DNA of 64,000 bases. It comes from Arcicella sp040387735 (GTDB lineage Bacteria; Bacteroidota; Bacteroidia; Cytophagales; Spirosomataceae). The stretch covers positions 37,084-101,083 of the forward strand of contig JAZKDE010000043.1 in assembly GCA_040387735.1 (NCBI GenBank). The letters are read 5' to 3'. The notes under the pieces were generated by a model that worked only from the letters and a program-made list of their open reading frames with translations, had not been told where the DNA came from and made no database searches. Shown here piece by piece: positions 1 to 8,955 of this stretch (its first letter is position 1; every line of letters starts with the position of its first letter). A program made the translations under genes and the position numbers.

Positions 1-1042
1 CGATGAGCGTTTTGATAACTTCGTGAATGGAGGCATCCAAAAACCTTGACACGTCATAACTCACCGTATAAGTCATTCCTGGGGGAAAAGTGGTCGATTT
101 TAGGAATTCTAAACGAGATTTAATGTTAGCAATTACCTCACTGGCATTTGAACCTGGACGTTGTTTAAGTACGATTGCGGCAGAAGGTTTTCCATTTTCT
201 TTGGAAAGTACGTCGTAATCTAAAGAACCAAACTCTAACTCTGCTACATCTTTCAAGCGTAACATTTCACCGCTTTCGGTGGTTTTAATAATGACATTTT
301 CGTATTGTTCTTTACGAGTCATTTTACCCGTATATCGTAAAACGTATTGCAAAGATTGCGGTGCTCGACCCGAACTCTCACCAACTTTTCCCGGGGCAGC
401 TTCTACGTTTTGTTCTTTTAGTGCTTTAATAATATCTTCTGCCGAAATCTGATAAGCATCCATTCGGGCGGGTTTTAACCAAACTCGCATGGCATATTCC
501 CTCGACCCCATGATGTCGGCAAAACCTACACCGTCAATTCTTTTGAGTTCTGCTAAAACGTTAATATCAGCGAAGTTATAGATAAATTTCTCGTCAACGG
601 TTGAGTCTTCACTAATCAAGTTGATGTACATCAACATACTATTTACCTCTTTTTCGGTGGAAACTCCCGCTTTGATAACCTCCTCGGGCAATTCATCCAA
701 AACCGTTGTTACTCGGTTCTGCACGTTTACCGCTGCTACGTTGGGGTCAGTTCCTACTTCAAAATAAACTTGGATAATACTGGTTCCGTCATTTCCCGAA
801 ACGGAGGTCATATACGACATTCCCGGGACTCCATTAATGGCTCTTTCGAGTGGCGTAACTACGGCTTTGGCACAAACTTCGGCATTTGCACCCGTGTATT
901 TTGTGGTAACTGAAACGGCAGGTGGAGCAATATCTGGGTATTGCGTAATGGGAAGCCCTCCCATAGCTAAAACTCCCAAAAGCACAATAAATGTGGAAAT
1001 GACCAGTGATAAAACGGGTCGGTTGATGAAATTTGTAAACAT
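1..1042 (-). CDS. RND efflux transporter permease subunit, N-terminal part (cut by window edge)
   Basis: Inner-membrane proton-driven pump of the HAE1/AcrB family, expected to export drugs or other small toxic compounds with an adaptor and an outer-membrane channel. Translating the minus strand from the ATG at 1042 gives a protein beginning MFTNFINRPVLSLVIS, then a first membrane helix and the family-typical QYPDIAPPAVSV segment, followed by the periplasmic porter region. About 347 residues are present; the family has about 1,050, so roughly two thirds lie beyond the left edge. The adaptor gene ends 12 bp upstream in the same direction, so both are probably one transcript, with the outer-membrane factor likely outside the window. 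Family assignment is firm; substrate is unknown. Confidence 0.93.
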   Translation of the reverse strand, partial: MFTNFINRPVLSLVISTFIVLLGVLAMGGLPITQYPDIAPPAVSVTTKYTGANAEVCAKAVVTPLERAINGVPGMSYMTSVSGNDGTSIIQVYFEVGTDPNVAAVNVQNRVTTVLDELPEEVIKAGVSTEKEVNSMLMYINLISEDSTVDEKFIYNFADINVLAELKRIDGVGFADIMGSREYAMRVWLKPARMDAYQISAEDIIKALKEQNVEAAPGKVGESSGRAPQSLQYVLRYTGKMTRKEQYENVIIKTTESGEMLRLKDVAELEFGSLDYDVLSKENGKPSAAIVLKQRPGSNASEVIANIKSRLEFLKSTTFPPGMTYTVSYDVSRFLDASIHEVIKTLI

Positions 1043-1053
1043 AAGAAAGAGGT

Positions 1054-2187
1054 TTATTTTGGTGTGCTAACGTAAGCTAATTCTTTAGAAATGGTGTTCA
1101 TTGCCACAAATTGAGGTTTCACAATCATTCCATCTTTGACATTTTGGATTCCTTCGTAAATAATCCTGTCATCTTCGTTCAAACCAGCATCAATAATATA
1201 ATAATGTGGTATTCGGTGAGTGGAAACAATCGCCTTAGATTTCACCCGATTTTTGTTATCAATCACGTAAACGTACATTCGGTCTTGAATTTCAAATGTG
1301 GCTTTTTGTGGAATAATCAACGCATTTTTATACCTTTTCAGTAACCTAACTTTACCGCTTGCTCCGTGTTTTAGGATTTTTTCGGGATTGTCAAATCTCG
1401 CTCTAAAAGCAATATTGCCCGTATTTGGGTCAATTTCACCTTCGGTAGTTTCAACTTTTCCTTTAAATGGATGCTCTTCGCCATTCGCTAAAATGAGGGT
1501 TACATTTTTTGACTGTTGAGCATTTTCTTTAAAATTAGAAATGTAATTGAGGTATTCTTTTTCCGAAACATCAAAGTAAGCAAAGACTTCTCCGTTGTTT
1601 GAAATATTGGTCAAAAGTGTTCCGTCTTCAATCAATGAGCCTATTTTATTGGGAATTCTGTTTACGATTCCATTAAACGGAGCTTTAATAAGGGTATAGG
1701 TCAATTGAATTCTGGAGAATGATTCGTTAGATTTTGCCTCGTCAACTTTGGCTTTCATCATATCAACTTTATTCTTGGCAGCTTCTAATTCTGTGTTTGA
1801 AACGACATTTTTCTCTACCAATCTTTTGGTATTGCTCAGTTCAATTTCTGCCGCTTTTAACTCTGTGATGGTACTTCTCAGAATAGCCCCTGCTTTGGCG
1901 ACGTGTTCGTCTAATTCTGGATTATGAATGCGGAAGAGAATTTGCCCTTGTTTAACATATTTCCCTTCATCAATATAAATCTTATCGAGATAACCCTTAA
2001 TTCTCGCCCTGATTTCTACATTTTGTACGGCATTAATTTCCGCTACATAATCAGTCGACAAGGTAGTGTCAATCAAAATTGGCGAGGTTACAGGAAAACT
2101 TTCTACAACCTGTTTTTCTTCTTTTTCTTTGGTGGTACATGATAGCAAAATCGCCACTATCAATGTACTGAATAGCAGATGTTTCAT
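1054..2187 (-). CDS. RND efflux periplasmic adaptor (HlyD/AcrA family lipoprotein)
   Basis: Membrane-fusion protein linking the RND pump to an outer-membrane channel. The start at 2187 is preferred over an in-frame ATG at 2280 because it gives a clean lipoprotein signal (MKHLLFSTLIVAILLSC, lipobox LLSC with Cys17); the upstream 31 residues look like leader. After the signal come a first lipoyl half (roughly residues 55-90, GYLDKIYIDEGKYVKQGQ), an alpha-hairpin coiled coil rich in E/K (about 95-165), the second lipoyl half (APFNGIVNRI), then the beta-barrel and membrane-proximal domains. Length of 377 residues is normal. It is 12 bp from the pump gene, so the two are co-transcribed. Substrate cannot be read from sequence. 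Confidence 0.93.
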   Translation of the reverse strand: MKHLLFSTLIVAILLSCTTKEKEEKQVVESFPVTSPILIDTTLSTDYVAEINAVQNVEIRARIKGYLDKIYIDEGKYVKQGQILFRIHNPELDEHVAKAGAILRSTITELKAAEIELSNTKRLVEKNVVSNTELEAAKNKVDMMKAKVDEAKSNESFSRIQLTYTLIKAPFNGIVNRIPNKIGSLIEDGTLLTNISNNGEVFAYFDVSEKEYLNYISNFKENAQQSKNVTLILANGEEHPFKGKVETTEGEIDPNTGNIAFRARFDNPEKILKHGASGKVRLLKRYKNALIIPQKATFEIQDRMYVYVIDNKNRVKSKAIVSTHRIPHYYIIDAGLNEDDRIIYEGIQNVKDGMIVKPQFVAMNTISKELAYVSTPK

Positions 2188-2385
2188 AAATTTTAAGTAA
2201 TTAAAACTGGATAGATTAACGAGTATTATTGAATATATAGCAATTTCATCTGACCCTATAAATGAGTCAGAGCAAGTCAAATTGCTTTATTAAAACTATA
2301 TAAAATACATAACTAACTTATTCTTAGATATTTATCAAAGAATAAACATAGCGATTGATTAGATTAAAAGAATTTTATGAGAAAC

Positions 2386-2691
2386 TCACGGAGGGGGAGG
2401 ATTCTGCTCTAAATAAATATCATAAACCCTTAGCAGATAAGAAGTTGTGGGGTGAGTAACGGGAAGTTCAAACTTAAAAAGGTAAATATTTAGATTTGGG
2501 ACGTATTCGATTTGAGTTATATCGCCAAGACTTGAGTCAGAAGTCATATCATCTTCTGAATTTTCAAGTTCATCGTCCATCGAAAATTCAATATTTTTGG
2601 TCAATGAATGGTAAATAATAACTCCTCCACTAATTAATGGAATTAGTAATATCAGCAAAAAATATATCTTCTTTTTCAACAACCTAAACAT
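2386..2691 (-). CDS. small single-pass membrane protein, unknown function
   Basis: Encodes 101 residues that I do not recognise. The N-terminus is basic (MFRLLKKK) and followed by one hydrophobic helix (about residues 9-27), then an acidic stretch (DDELENSEDD) and a C-terminus ending in four prolines. This suggests a membrane-anchored protein with an outside acidic tail. It lies alone between the efflux adaptor and clpB, in the same direction as both, with about 200 bp on either side. The ORF is modest in length, but the ordered signal/anchor structure supports it being real. Confidence 0.6.
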   Translation of the reverse strand: MFRLLKKKIYFLLILLIPLISGGVIIYHSLTKNIEFSMDDELENSEDDMTSDSSLGDITQIEYVPNLNIYLFKFELPVTHPTTSYLLRVYDIYLEQNPPPP

Positions 2692-2865
2692 AGTTTTCTT
2701 GATGATTTTGAAAACAAATATACTTTACCATTTTTTTGGAAAGGGCTTTATGACCTTAAAAAAGCCTTAGAATGATACCAATCCGTAGATTGTTTCGACC
2801 AAATCCTCGTGTTCGAGCTAATAAAATACAGCCTTTGAGTACAAATACGGATATTTTTTACGCAA

Positions 2866-2895
2866 AAAAGCCAACCTGATTTTAGGTTGGCTTTT
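2866..2895 (-). terminator. rho-independent terminator of clpB
   Basis: Perfect 12-bp inverted repeat AAAAGCCAACCT / AGGTTGGCTTTT with a 6-nt loop, located 24 bp past the clpB stop. On the minus strand it runs into a T-rich tract, so it should end clpB transcription. Confidence 0.85.
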
Positions 2896-2919
2896 CTCAA
2901 TTTGCATAACTGAATTCGC

Positions 2920-5526
2920 TTATAATAAAGGTTCTTCAGCCTTAATATTTTCAAACATCACTTTCCCATCTTCACCCAATTCCATCATCACCACCGAATC
3001 TTTGCTGATGTAATTTCCTAAGATTTGTTTTGAAAGTTCATTCAAAATTCTTTTTTGCATTACTCGTTTCAAAGGTCTTGCACCCATCGTTGGCTCGTAA
3101 CCCTCATCAGCTAATTCTAAAAGTGCGGCATCTGATGCCTCTAAAAGAATTCCTTGTTCTTTCAAACGTTCTTGAATTTGACGGAATTGAATTCTTACAA
3201 TTTGTCCTAAATTCTCTTTTGAAAGTGGCTCAAACATCACGATTTCATCCACACGATTCAAGAATTCTGGACGCACTACTTGTTTCAACAATACCATCAC
3301 TTCTTCTTTGGCTTTTTCCATCACAATATGATTATTCCAACCTTCCATTTCCCCCATTTTCTCTTGAATAATATGACTACCAATATTTGAAGTCATGATG
3401 ATAATGGTATTCTTGAAATTCGCAATCCGACCTTTATTATCTGTCAAACGACCATCATCCAAAACCTGTAAAAGAATGTTCCAAACGTCTGGGTGAGCTT
3501 TTTCTATTTCGTCCAAAAGAATAACTGAATACGGTTTTCTACGTACCGCCTCGGTCAATTGTCCGCCTTCATCGTAGCCAACGTAGCCTGGAGGAGAGCC
3601 TATCATACGGCTAACGGCGTGACGTTCTTGGTATTCCGACATATCAATTCTAATCATGGCGTTTTCATCATTGAACAAATAATCTGCCAACGCTTTCGCC
3701 AATTCGGTTTTCCCAACTCCCGTTGTTCCCAAGAAAATAAATGAGCCAATCGGACGTTTTGGGTCTTGCATTCCCGCTCTTGAACGACGCACCGCATCCG
3801 AAATCGCCTCGATAGCCTCGGTTTGTCCAGCCACTCGCAAGCCCAATTCTTCTTCCATGTGCAGCAATTTTTCTTGTTCCGCACGCATCATTTTCGAAAC
3901 TGGAACGCCCGTCCACTTTGCCACAATTTCAGCAATATTTTCCGCCGTAACTTCCTCCTGCAACATCGTCGAGTTCTCGTGTTCAATGGTTGATTTTTGA
4001 GCTTGAGCCAATTTTGCCTCCGCTTCTACCAATTTACCGTAACGAATCTCCGCCACTTTTCCGTAGTCACCAGCTCTTTCGGCTTGTTCTGCCTCCAATT
4101 TCAACTTATCAATATTCTCTTTTTCCTGACGAATACCGTTCAAAATATCTTTTTCGCCTTGCCATTTAGCCATTAAATCGGTTTTCTTATCCGTTAATTC
4201 AGCTAAATCGTGGCTAATAATTTTCTCTCTTTCTACGTTATTTTCTCTTCTAATTGCCTCACGTTCAATCTCTAATTGCATAATTTTACGTTGCAAATCA
4301 TCAATTTCTTCGGGAACAGAATCTATTTCAATTCTCATTTTTGCGGCTGCTTCGTCCATTAAATCAATGGCTTTATCAGGTAAAAAACGGTCTGAAATAT
4401 AACGGCTCGATAATTCTACGGCGGCAATAACGGCATCATCTTGGATACGAACCCCGTGATGCAATTCGTATTTTTCTTTAATTCCTCTCAAAATTGAAAT
4501 GGCATCCGTTTCGTCAGGTTCATCCACAATAACCATCTGAAAACGTCTTTCAAGTGCCTTATCTTTCTCAATATATTTTTGATATTCCTTCAAAGTTGTC
4601 GCCCCGATTGCGTGCAATTCTCCACGAGCCAAAGCAGGTTTCAACAAATTGGCTGCATCCATTGCCGACTCTCCTCCACCCGCACCAATCAGCGTATGAA
4701 TTTCATCAATGAATAAAACAATATCACCCTCCGAATCCGTAACTTCCTTAATTACAGCTTTTAAGCGTTCCTCAAATTCACCTTTATATTTTGCACCCGC
4801 AATCAAAAGTCCCATATCAAGGGTATAAATAATCTTTGATTTTAGGTTTTCGGGAACGTCACCCAACACAATTCTTTGGGCAAGCCCTTCTACGATAGCC
4901 GTTTTTCCAACGCCAGGTTCACCCACTAACATTGGGTTATTTTTGGTTCTACGAGATAAAATCTGTAAAACCCTTCTAATTTCTTCATCTCGACCAATTA
5001 CAGGGTCAATTTTTCCTGATTTGGCGAGTTCATTTAAGTTGATGGCGTAGCGTTCCAAAGAACGGTATGTTGCTTCTGCGTTTTGGTCTTTCACGTTGGT
5101 ATTTCCTCTTAATTCTTTAATAGCTTCTTTTACCAGTTTTTCTTTAAATCCATTGTCTTTCAACAAGTTAGCTACCGAATCTTTTCCTAATGAAAGTGCT
5201 AACAATAACAATTCAATAGAAATATATTCGTCCTGAAACTCCTTCATCAAACTCTCTGCTTTGGTCATCGCAGTATGCGAATCATTAGCAAAATATGGCT
5301 GTCCTCCACCCGAAACCTTGGGATAAGCATTCACCAACTCGTCCAATTTAGGCAGAAAAACAGCTTGATTTACACCCAATTTTTTCATCAAAAATTGCGT
5401 AGTATTCGGTTCTTCTTCAATAATTGCTTTGAGCAAATGCCCTGTTTCAAGGGCTTGTTGCCCATTGGCGGTAGCAATCGAGGCCGCCTGTTGGATTACC
5501 TCCTGCGTTTTAGTTGTATATTTCAT
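2920..5526 (-). CDS. clpB: ATP-dependent disaggregase ClpB
   Basis: Hsp100 chaperone that extracts and refolds aggregated proteins with DnaK/DnaJ in the cytoplasm. The 868 residues match the family length. In order: an N-terminal Clp repeat domain (about 1-150); a first AAA+ module with Walker A GEPGVGKT near residue 205 and Walker B LFIDEIHTL; the long middle coiled coil (about 400-530, rich in E/K/R) that separates ClpB from ClpA/ClpC; and a second AAA+ module with Walker A GTTGVGKT near 610 and the sensor region RPEFLNRVDEIV. The start MKYTTKTQEVIQQA is the usual ClpB start. The gene stands alone with its own terminator. No CIRCE-like operator was noticed upstream. Confidence 0.98.
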   Translation of the reverse strand: MKYTTKTQEVIQQAASIATANGQQALETGHLLKAIIEEEPNTTQFLMKKLGVNQAVFLPKLDELVNAYPKVSGGGQPYFANDSHTAMTKAESLMKEFQDEYISIELLLLALSLGKDSVANLLKDNGFKEKLVKEAIKELRGNTNVKDQNAEATYRSLERYAINLNELAKSGKIDPVIGRDEEIRRVLQILSRRTKNNPMLVGEPGVGKTAIVEGLAQRIVLGDVPENLKSKIIYTLDMGLLIAGAKYKGEFEERLKAVIKEVTDSEGDIVLFIDEIHTLIGAGGGESAMDAANLLKPALARGELHAIGATTLKEYQKYIEKDKALERRFQMVIVDEPDETDAISILRGIKEKYELHHGVRIQDDAVIAAVELSSRYISDRFLPDKAIDLMDEAAAKMRIEIDSVPEEIDDLQRKIMQLEIEREAIRRENNVEREKIISHDLAELTDKKTDLMAKWQGEKDILNGIRQEKENIDKLKLEAEQAERAGDYGKVAEIRYGKLVEAEAKLAQAQKSTIEHENSTMLQEEVTAENIAEIVAKWTGVPVSKMMRAEQEKLLHMEEELGLRVAGQTEAIEAISDAVRRSRAGMQDPKRPIGSFIFLGTTGVGKTELAKALADYLFNDENAMIRIDMSEYQERHAVSRMIGSPPGYVGYDEGGQLTEAVRRKPYSVILLDEIEKAHPDVWNILLQVLDDGRLTDNKGRIANFKNTIIIMTSNIGSHIIQEKMGEMEGWNNHIVMEKAKEEVMVLLKQVVRPEFLNRVDEIVMFEPLSKENLGQIVRIQFRQIQERLKEQGILLEASDAALLELADEGYEPTMGARPLKRVMQKRILNELSKQILGNYISKDSVVMMELGEDGKVMFENIKAEEPLL

Positions 5527-5945
5527 TCTTTTCTGAGGTTAAAGGGAGAAGCTATCAATGTATTTTGAATTCCTTCTCGGATACTTATCCCCAATTTTTA
5601 CGCCAAGCTAATATTTCGGAAATTATGACCTAAAAGTGAACTATAAAAACATAAAAACACGCCAAAATGGCTACAAATCAACATTTATGGCAGTTTTTAA
5701 AATTGACAATTATCGGTTTATCAGATTTAAGATTGGACAAAATTTTCTGATATATCCATTAAATAAACTTACTAAATCACACACCTTATTTTCACTTACT
5801 ACACAAAAAAAACAGCCTCCCGAAATATTCAGGAAGCTGTATGCTATTCACCTAACCACTAAAATAGTTTATTTTAAAAAGCCAATTGCCAAATATTGGT
5901 TGCCTAAAAACCCCTTAAAAGGCAAAAATTTGACAAAGGCTTTTT
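5527..5945. other. intergenic region, no convincing gene
   Basis: The spacer between clpB and the LytTR gene (both on the minus strand) holds the LytTR terminator described separately and the clpB promoter region. A 108-codon open frame on the plus strand (5636-5962) overlaps the terminator and has a composition unlike a protein, so it is not annotated. Confidence 0.6.
5805..5840 (-). terminator. terminator of the LytTR gene
   Basis: Hairpin ACAGCCTCC / GGAAGCTGT (one mismatch, 11-nt loop) followed on the minus strand by eight T residues, about 105 bp past the stop of the minus-strand LytTR gene. Confidence 0.75.
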
Positions 5946-6335
5946 TTACTTTCTTTGCTTAAAACTTCTCAACTGCTGTTGAAATTCAGTTTTACGTCTT
6001 CTTGAAATCTCAATTCTTTGCCCAGTTTGCATCGTCACCGATACATCTCCTGATAATTCAACGTCTTTTAAATAGTTAAGGTTAATGAGGTAAGACTTTC
6101 TAATCCGAGCGAAATCATACTGTTGAAACCTTTCGCAAAAATCTTTTAAAGTCTTAGAAATCAATATTTTCTTTCCATTAATTAGGTGTACATGAGTATA
6201 ATTTCCATCACCTTCTAACATCATTATATCGTCAATAACGATTGATGTTTTCATTCGGTCTGTGTAAATAACTGGGTGAAAGTTATTTTTAAAATTGGCG
6301 GTTGGATAAGCATAACTCTGTACTGCAGTGTTCAT
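5946..6335 (-). CDS. stand-alone LytTR-domain DNA-binding protein
   Basis: Probable transcription factor of 129 residues consisting almost entirely of a LytTR DNA-binding domain, with no receiver domain. The family pattern is clear: MMLEGDGNYTHVHL (strand with the aromatic pair), ISKTLKDFCERF, then FARIRKSYLINLNYL and a basic tail (EISRRRKTEFQQQL). LytTR proteins bind pairs of short direct repeats about 21 bp apart. Without a receiver, activity may be set by level or by another partner. The gene is divergent from the membrane protein at 6854 and related in type to the second orphan LytTR at 8453. Target genes are unknown. Confidence 0.9.
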   Translation of the reverse strand: MNTAVQSYAYPTANFKNNFHPVIYTDRMKTSIVIDDIMMLEGDGNYTHVHLINGKKILISKTLKDFCERFQQYDFARIRKSYLINLNYLKDVELSGDVSVTMQTGQRIEISRRRKTEFQQQLRSFKQRK

Positions 6336-6853
6336 GTTGTTAAGAGATAAGACGGGTTGTGTTAATTTTCTGTTCTATTGAACGATACAAAGTAACTATA
6401 CCAATCTTTCTTGTTTTAGCGTAGAATTACGCTATTTTTAAAATCACGTAATTTTACGGTGTGACTTTTTGGCAATAAGTAAGTACCTCCAATACGATTT
6501 CGGTAATTTAAATCTTATAAATACTTAGTCGAGAAAATCAGTTTTATCGCAACAAAAAGAAGATTAAAATGAACGGTATTCTTTTGCAATTACTTAAATG
6601 AGAAAAAGTATCCCATGAATGCCATAAAAGGGAGACAGAATTGAGCGAGATAGAATGTAGGCCCTATTCTCAAAAATATTTTCTAAAATGATACGATAAT
6701 TGCAATCTTAAATCTATCCATTTTGTGCATAAAATCTTAGGAAAGCGGAAAGAAATAGACTGGTGTAAAGAATTTATAATAATTAAAAAAATATTATAAA
6801 AAAAATATAACTTAGTGATTGTAATACATTTAGGTTAAAATTAATAGGTTCCT
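6336..6853. other. 518-bp divergent intergenic region
   Basis: Very A/T-rich spacer between the divergent LytTR gene and the membrane-protein gene, so it should carry promoters for both. I found no open frame of interest, no strong hairpin and no clean TTTG/TAnnTTTG promoter pair. Confidence 0.5.
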
Positions 6854-8320
6854 ATGTCTAAGAAATCAGAAAATATTAGTCAGAAAACATACGTAAATCA
6901 ATTGCGTTCCGAAATTCTTGCCCAAATCACTGATGAGTGGACGACTAAATGGTCAAAAAATCACGGTACGCATTTTACAGGAATAACCAACTTAATCAAT
7001 CAAGATTTCTTTTTTGATGCTCTACGCATAGATATTGGTTTGCTTCTTGCTCCAAAATGGGGGGACAGAGAAGCCATCAATCGTAATATTTCCACCGATA
7101 CGATTTGCCGTTTCTTTGATAGCGATTATGAAAAGACCTTCAGTAAAAATACGCTTGATGTATTAGCTATTTACGCTGGCTACGAAGACTACACGGAATT
7201 CAAGAGACAGAATGCCAATATTCCTTTAGCTCCAATTGTCAATATTTACACTTTAGTGAGTTCGCCACGAGAAATAAGAGAAATCCCCAAATACATTTAT
7301 GAATTTCCACAGCGACAAAAAGCTAATCGCTGGCGTTGGGCAGTATTTTTCACTTGCTTTTTAGCCGCTTTGGGTGGATATTATTATTTCTATCAATACC
7401 GTCCTTTTCGTATTTTGAGTAAAGCAGAAATCTCCAATATCAAATTTGAGATTATCACAAAAAATAATAATTATAATCCATCCAAAGTAACTTTTGCTTA
7501 CGATTTTAGTAGCTTAGGAGTTGATAGCATACAAGTTTTTTTTGGAGGAAATAGGGGGATAAGAGAACATCAATCCGAGACATTAACTAAGAAAAAAGGC
7601 ACTTACACTTTTGATTTTTACAAACCTGGCTTATATTTCATAGAAATCTATCACCTCAATCAACGATTAAAACGTATTCCCGTTTATTTAAAATCACATG
7701 GTTGGGCGTGTTGGTATGTAAATAGTGACTGGATAAACACCAATTTCCCTTATAAACATTTTTATGTGAATCAAATAATGTTTTTACATCCCGATAAAAT
7801 ATCGAATGCGTCCCATCGAAATAATTATAATCAGGTAATAAGAAAATCTGAGATATTCAAGATTTCGACTGATAGTTTGACTTTAGAATATGACCTAAAA
7901 TACTCTCCCGATGATTATGCCATCAGTTGTTATGACCATACTACTGTATTGAGTTTTGATAATAATAGGAAACTATTCTTGATTTTTGGCCGTGAAGGAT
8001 GTAATGACTTTACGCCCAAAAATACCTACGCTTTTTTCAATAAAGAATTAAACGAATTTCGCTTTAGCTTTCCTCATATTTTCTATGAATGGACGCATAT
8101 AAAGTTGCAATGGAAGAATAAACGCATTAAGCTATGGCTAAACAATCAACTTGTAAATGATGCTACCAATGATATTCCCACTGGAAACCTTATTGATTTG
8201 ACCTTAGAATCCAAAGGTTCTGCGATGTATGACAACTTTCTTATCAGCAATAGTTACACTCAAAAAATAGCCTTCGAGGATAATTTCAACACTATTCCCC
8301 AAAATACTACAGGGTATTAA
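6854..8320 (+). CDS. membrane protein with a cytoplasmic helical domain and a lectin-like outer region, unknown function
   Basis: I do not recognise a named family for these 488 residues. Residues 1-157 are soluble; the part STDTICRFF...LDVLAIYAGYEDYTEF resembles an N-terminal helical module seen on many Cytophagales proteins (pattern S-x-T-L-x-R-F ... TLD-x-LA-x-Y-x-GY-x-x-x-x-F). One transmembrane helix follows (about 159-180). The outer part begins with a PKD-like beta segment (about 195-290, GLYFIEIYHLNQRLKRIPVYL) and ends with a region resembling a concanavalin-like lectin fold (about 335-480, FYEWTHIKLQWKNKRIKLWLN and YDNFLI). A role as a surface or periplasmic sensor relaying to the inside is an inference. 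It is flanked by two orphan LytTR regulators, which may be its partners. Confidence 0.75.
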   Translation: MSKKSENISQKTYVNQLRSEILAQITDEWTTKWSKNHGTHFTGITNLINQDFFFDALRIDIGLLLAPKWGDREAINRNISTDTICRFFDSDYEKTFSKNTLDVLAIYAGYEDYTEFKRQNANIPLAPIVNIYTLVSSPREIREIPKYIYEFPQRQKANRWRWAVFFTCFLAALGGYYYFYQYRPFRILSKAEISNIKFEIITKNNNYNPSKVTFAYDFSSLGVDSIQVFFGGNRGIREHQSETLTKKKGTYTFDFYKPGLYFIEIYHLNQRLKRIPVYLKSHGWACWYVNSDWINTNFPYKHFYVNQIMFLHPDKISNASHRNNYNQVIRKSEIFKISTDSLTLEYDLKYSPDDYAISCYDHTTVLSFDNNRKLFLIFGREGCNDFTPKNTYAFFNKELNEFRFSFPHIFYEWTHIKLQWKNKRIKLWLNNQLVNDATNDIPTGNLIDLTLESKGSAMYDNFLISNSYTQKIAFEDNFNTIPQNTTGY

Positions 8321-8452
8321 GTAGCAAAAAAAACCACTTGTAACTTGCGGAGAAGCTTGCGAACCTTGCGAAAAGGATTAATAGGCCATATTTGAGATTT
8401 TTAATATTATTTAGCAAATAATTATTAGCTGCCCAATATTAGACTTCTCACT

Positions 8453-8785
8453 ATGAAACCAAGCTTTATAAACCCCACACTAACCTTAGATACTCGTCAG
8501 AATAAGCGAGTGGACATTGACCAAATTCTCTTTCTGGAAAGTGACATCAACTACACACACTTCTATTTTAAATCACAAAGGCGTACTATTATGGCTCATT
8601 CTCTGAAGCATTTTGAGGCAGATTTATTGCCACGGGGCTTCCTAAGAATACACCGTTCTTATATCGTAAACTCTCGATTTATTCAAAGTGTTAATCTTTT
8701 TGAGAATACTCTTACTCTTACGGACGGAACGGTGTTGAAGGTGGCAAGACGGAGGGTGAAGGAAATTGCAGGATTTTGTTTCTAA
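8453..8785 (+). CDS. second stand-alone LytTR-domain protein
   Basis: A 110-residue protein that is nearly only a LytTR domain: ILFLESDINYTHFYF, MAHSLKHFEADL, then FLRIHRSYIVNSRFI and VARRRVKEI. The HRSYIVN segment is the strongest family signature. No receiver is present. It lies 132 bp downstream of the membrane-protein gene on the same strand and is followed by a strong terminator. It differs enough from the LytTR protein at 5946 to be a paralogue rather than a recent duplicate. It probably binds DNA as a dimer at direct repeats; targets are not visible. Confidence 0.9.
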   Translation: MKPSFINPTLTLDTRQNKRVDIDQILFLESDINYTHFYFKSQRRTIMAHSLKHFEADLLPRGFLRIHRSYIVNSRFIQSVNLFENTLTLTDGTVLKVARRRVKEIAGFCF

Positions 8786-8858
8786 CCAATATTTTTTACT
8801 TCATTTGATATTTGACTACTAAAAGCTATAAATGAATTTCAATATTTGTATTGTATTA

Positions 8859-8917
8859 CCTACTGATAAACAAAAAGAGCCTGACCAAAAACCAGGCTCT
8901 TTTTGTTTATCAGTAGG
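8859..8917 (+). terminator. strong hairpin terminator, 25-bp perfect arms
   Basis: A perfect 25-bp inverted repeat, CCTACTGATAAACAAAAAGA... with arms 8859-8883 and 8893-8917 and a 9-nt loop. The inner core AAAAAGAGCCTG / CAGGCTCTTTTT is a classic terminator. It separates the LytTR gene from lysS, and its right arm also holds the likely -33 element of lysS. Confidence 0.85.
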
Positions 8918-8932
8918 TTTATGGTAATTTTG
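8902..8932 (+). promoter_or_regulatory. lysS promoter, Bacteroidota type
   Basis: TTTG at 8902-8905, exactly 19 bp, then TAATTTTG at 8925-8932. This matches the Bacteroidota -33/-7 consensus (TTTG, TAnnTTTG) completely. The lysS ATG is 23 bp downstream. The -33 box lies inside the right arm of the preceding terminator. Confidence 0.75.
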
Positions 8933-8955
8933 TAGGATAATCACATTCAGAGAAA

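Noticed and set aside
2748..2954. 68-codon minus-strand frame after clpB
   Set aside because: It contains the clpB terminator hairpin and overlaps the clpB end in another frame.
5636..5962. 108-codon open frame on the plus strand
   Set aside because: It covers a terminator and the end of the LytTR gene, has no protein-like composition and no family pattern.
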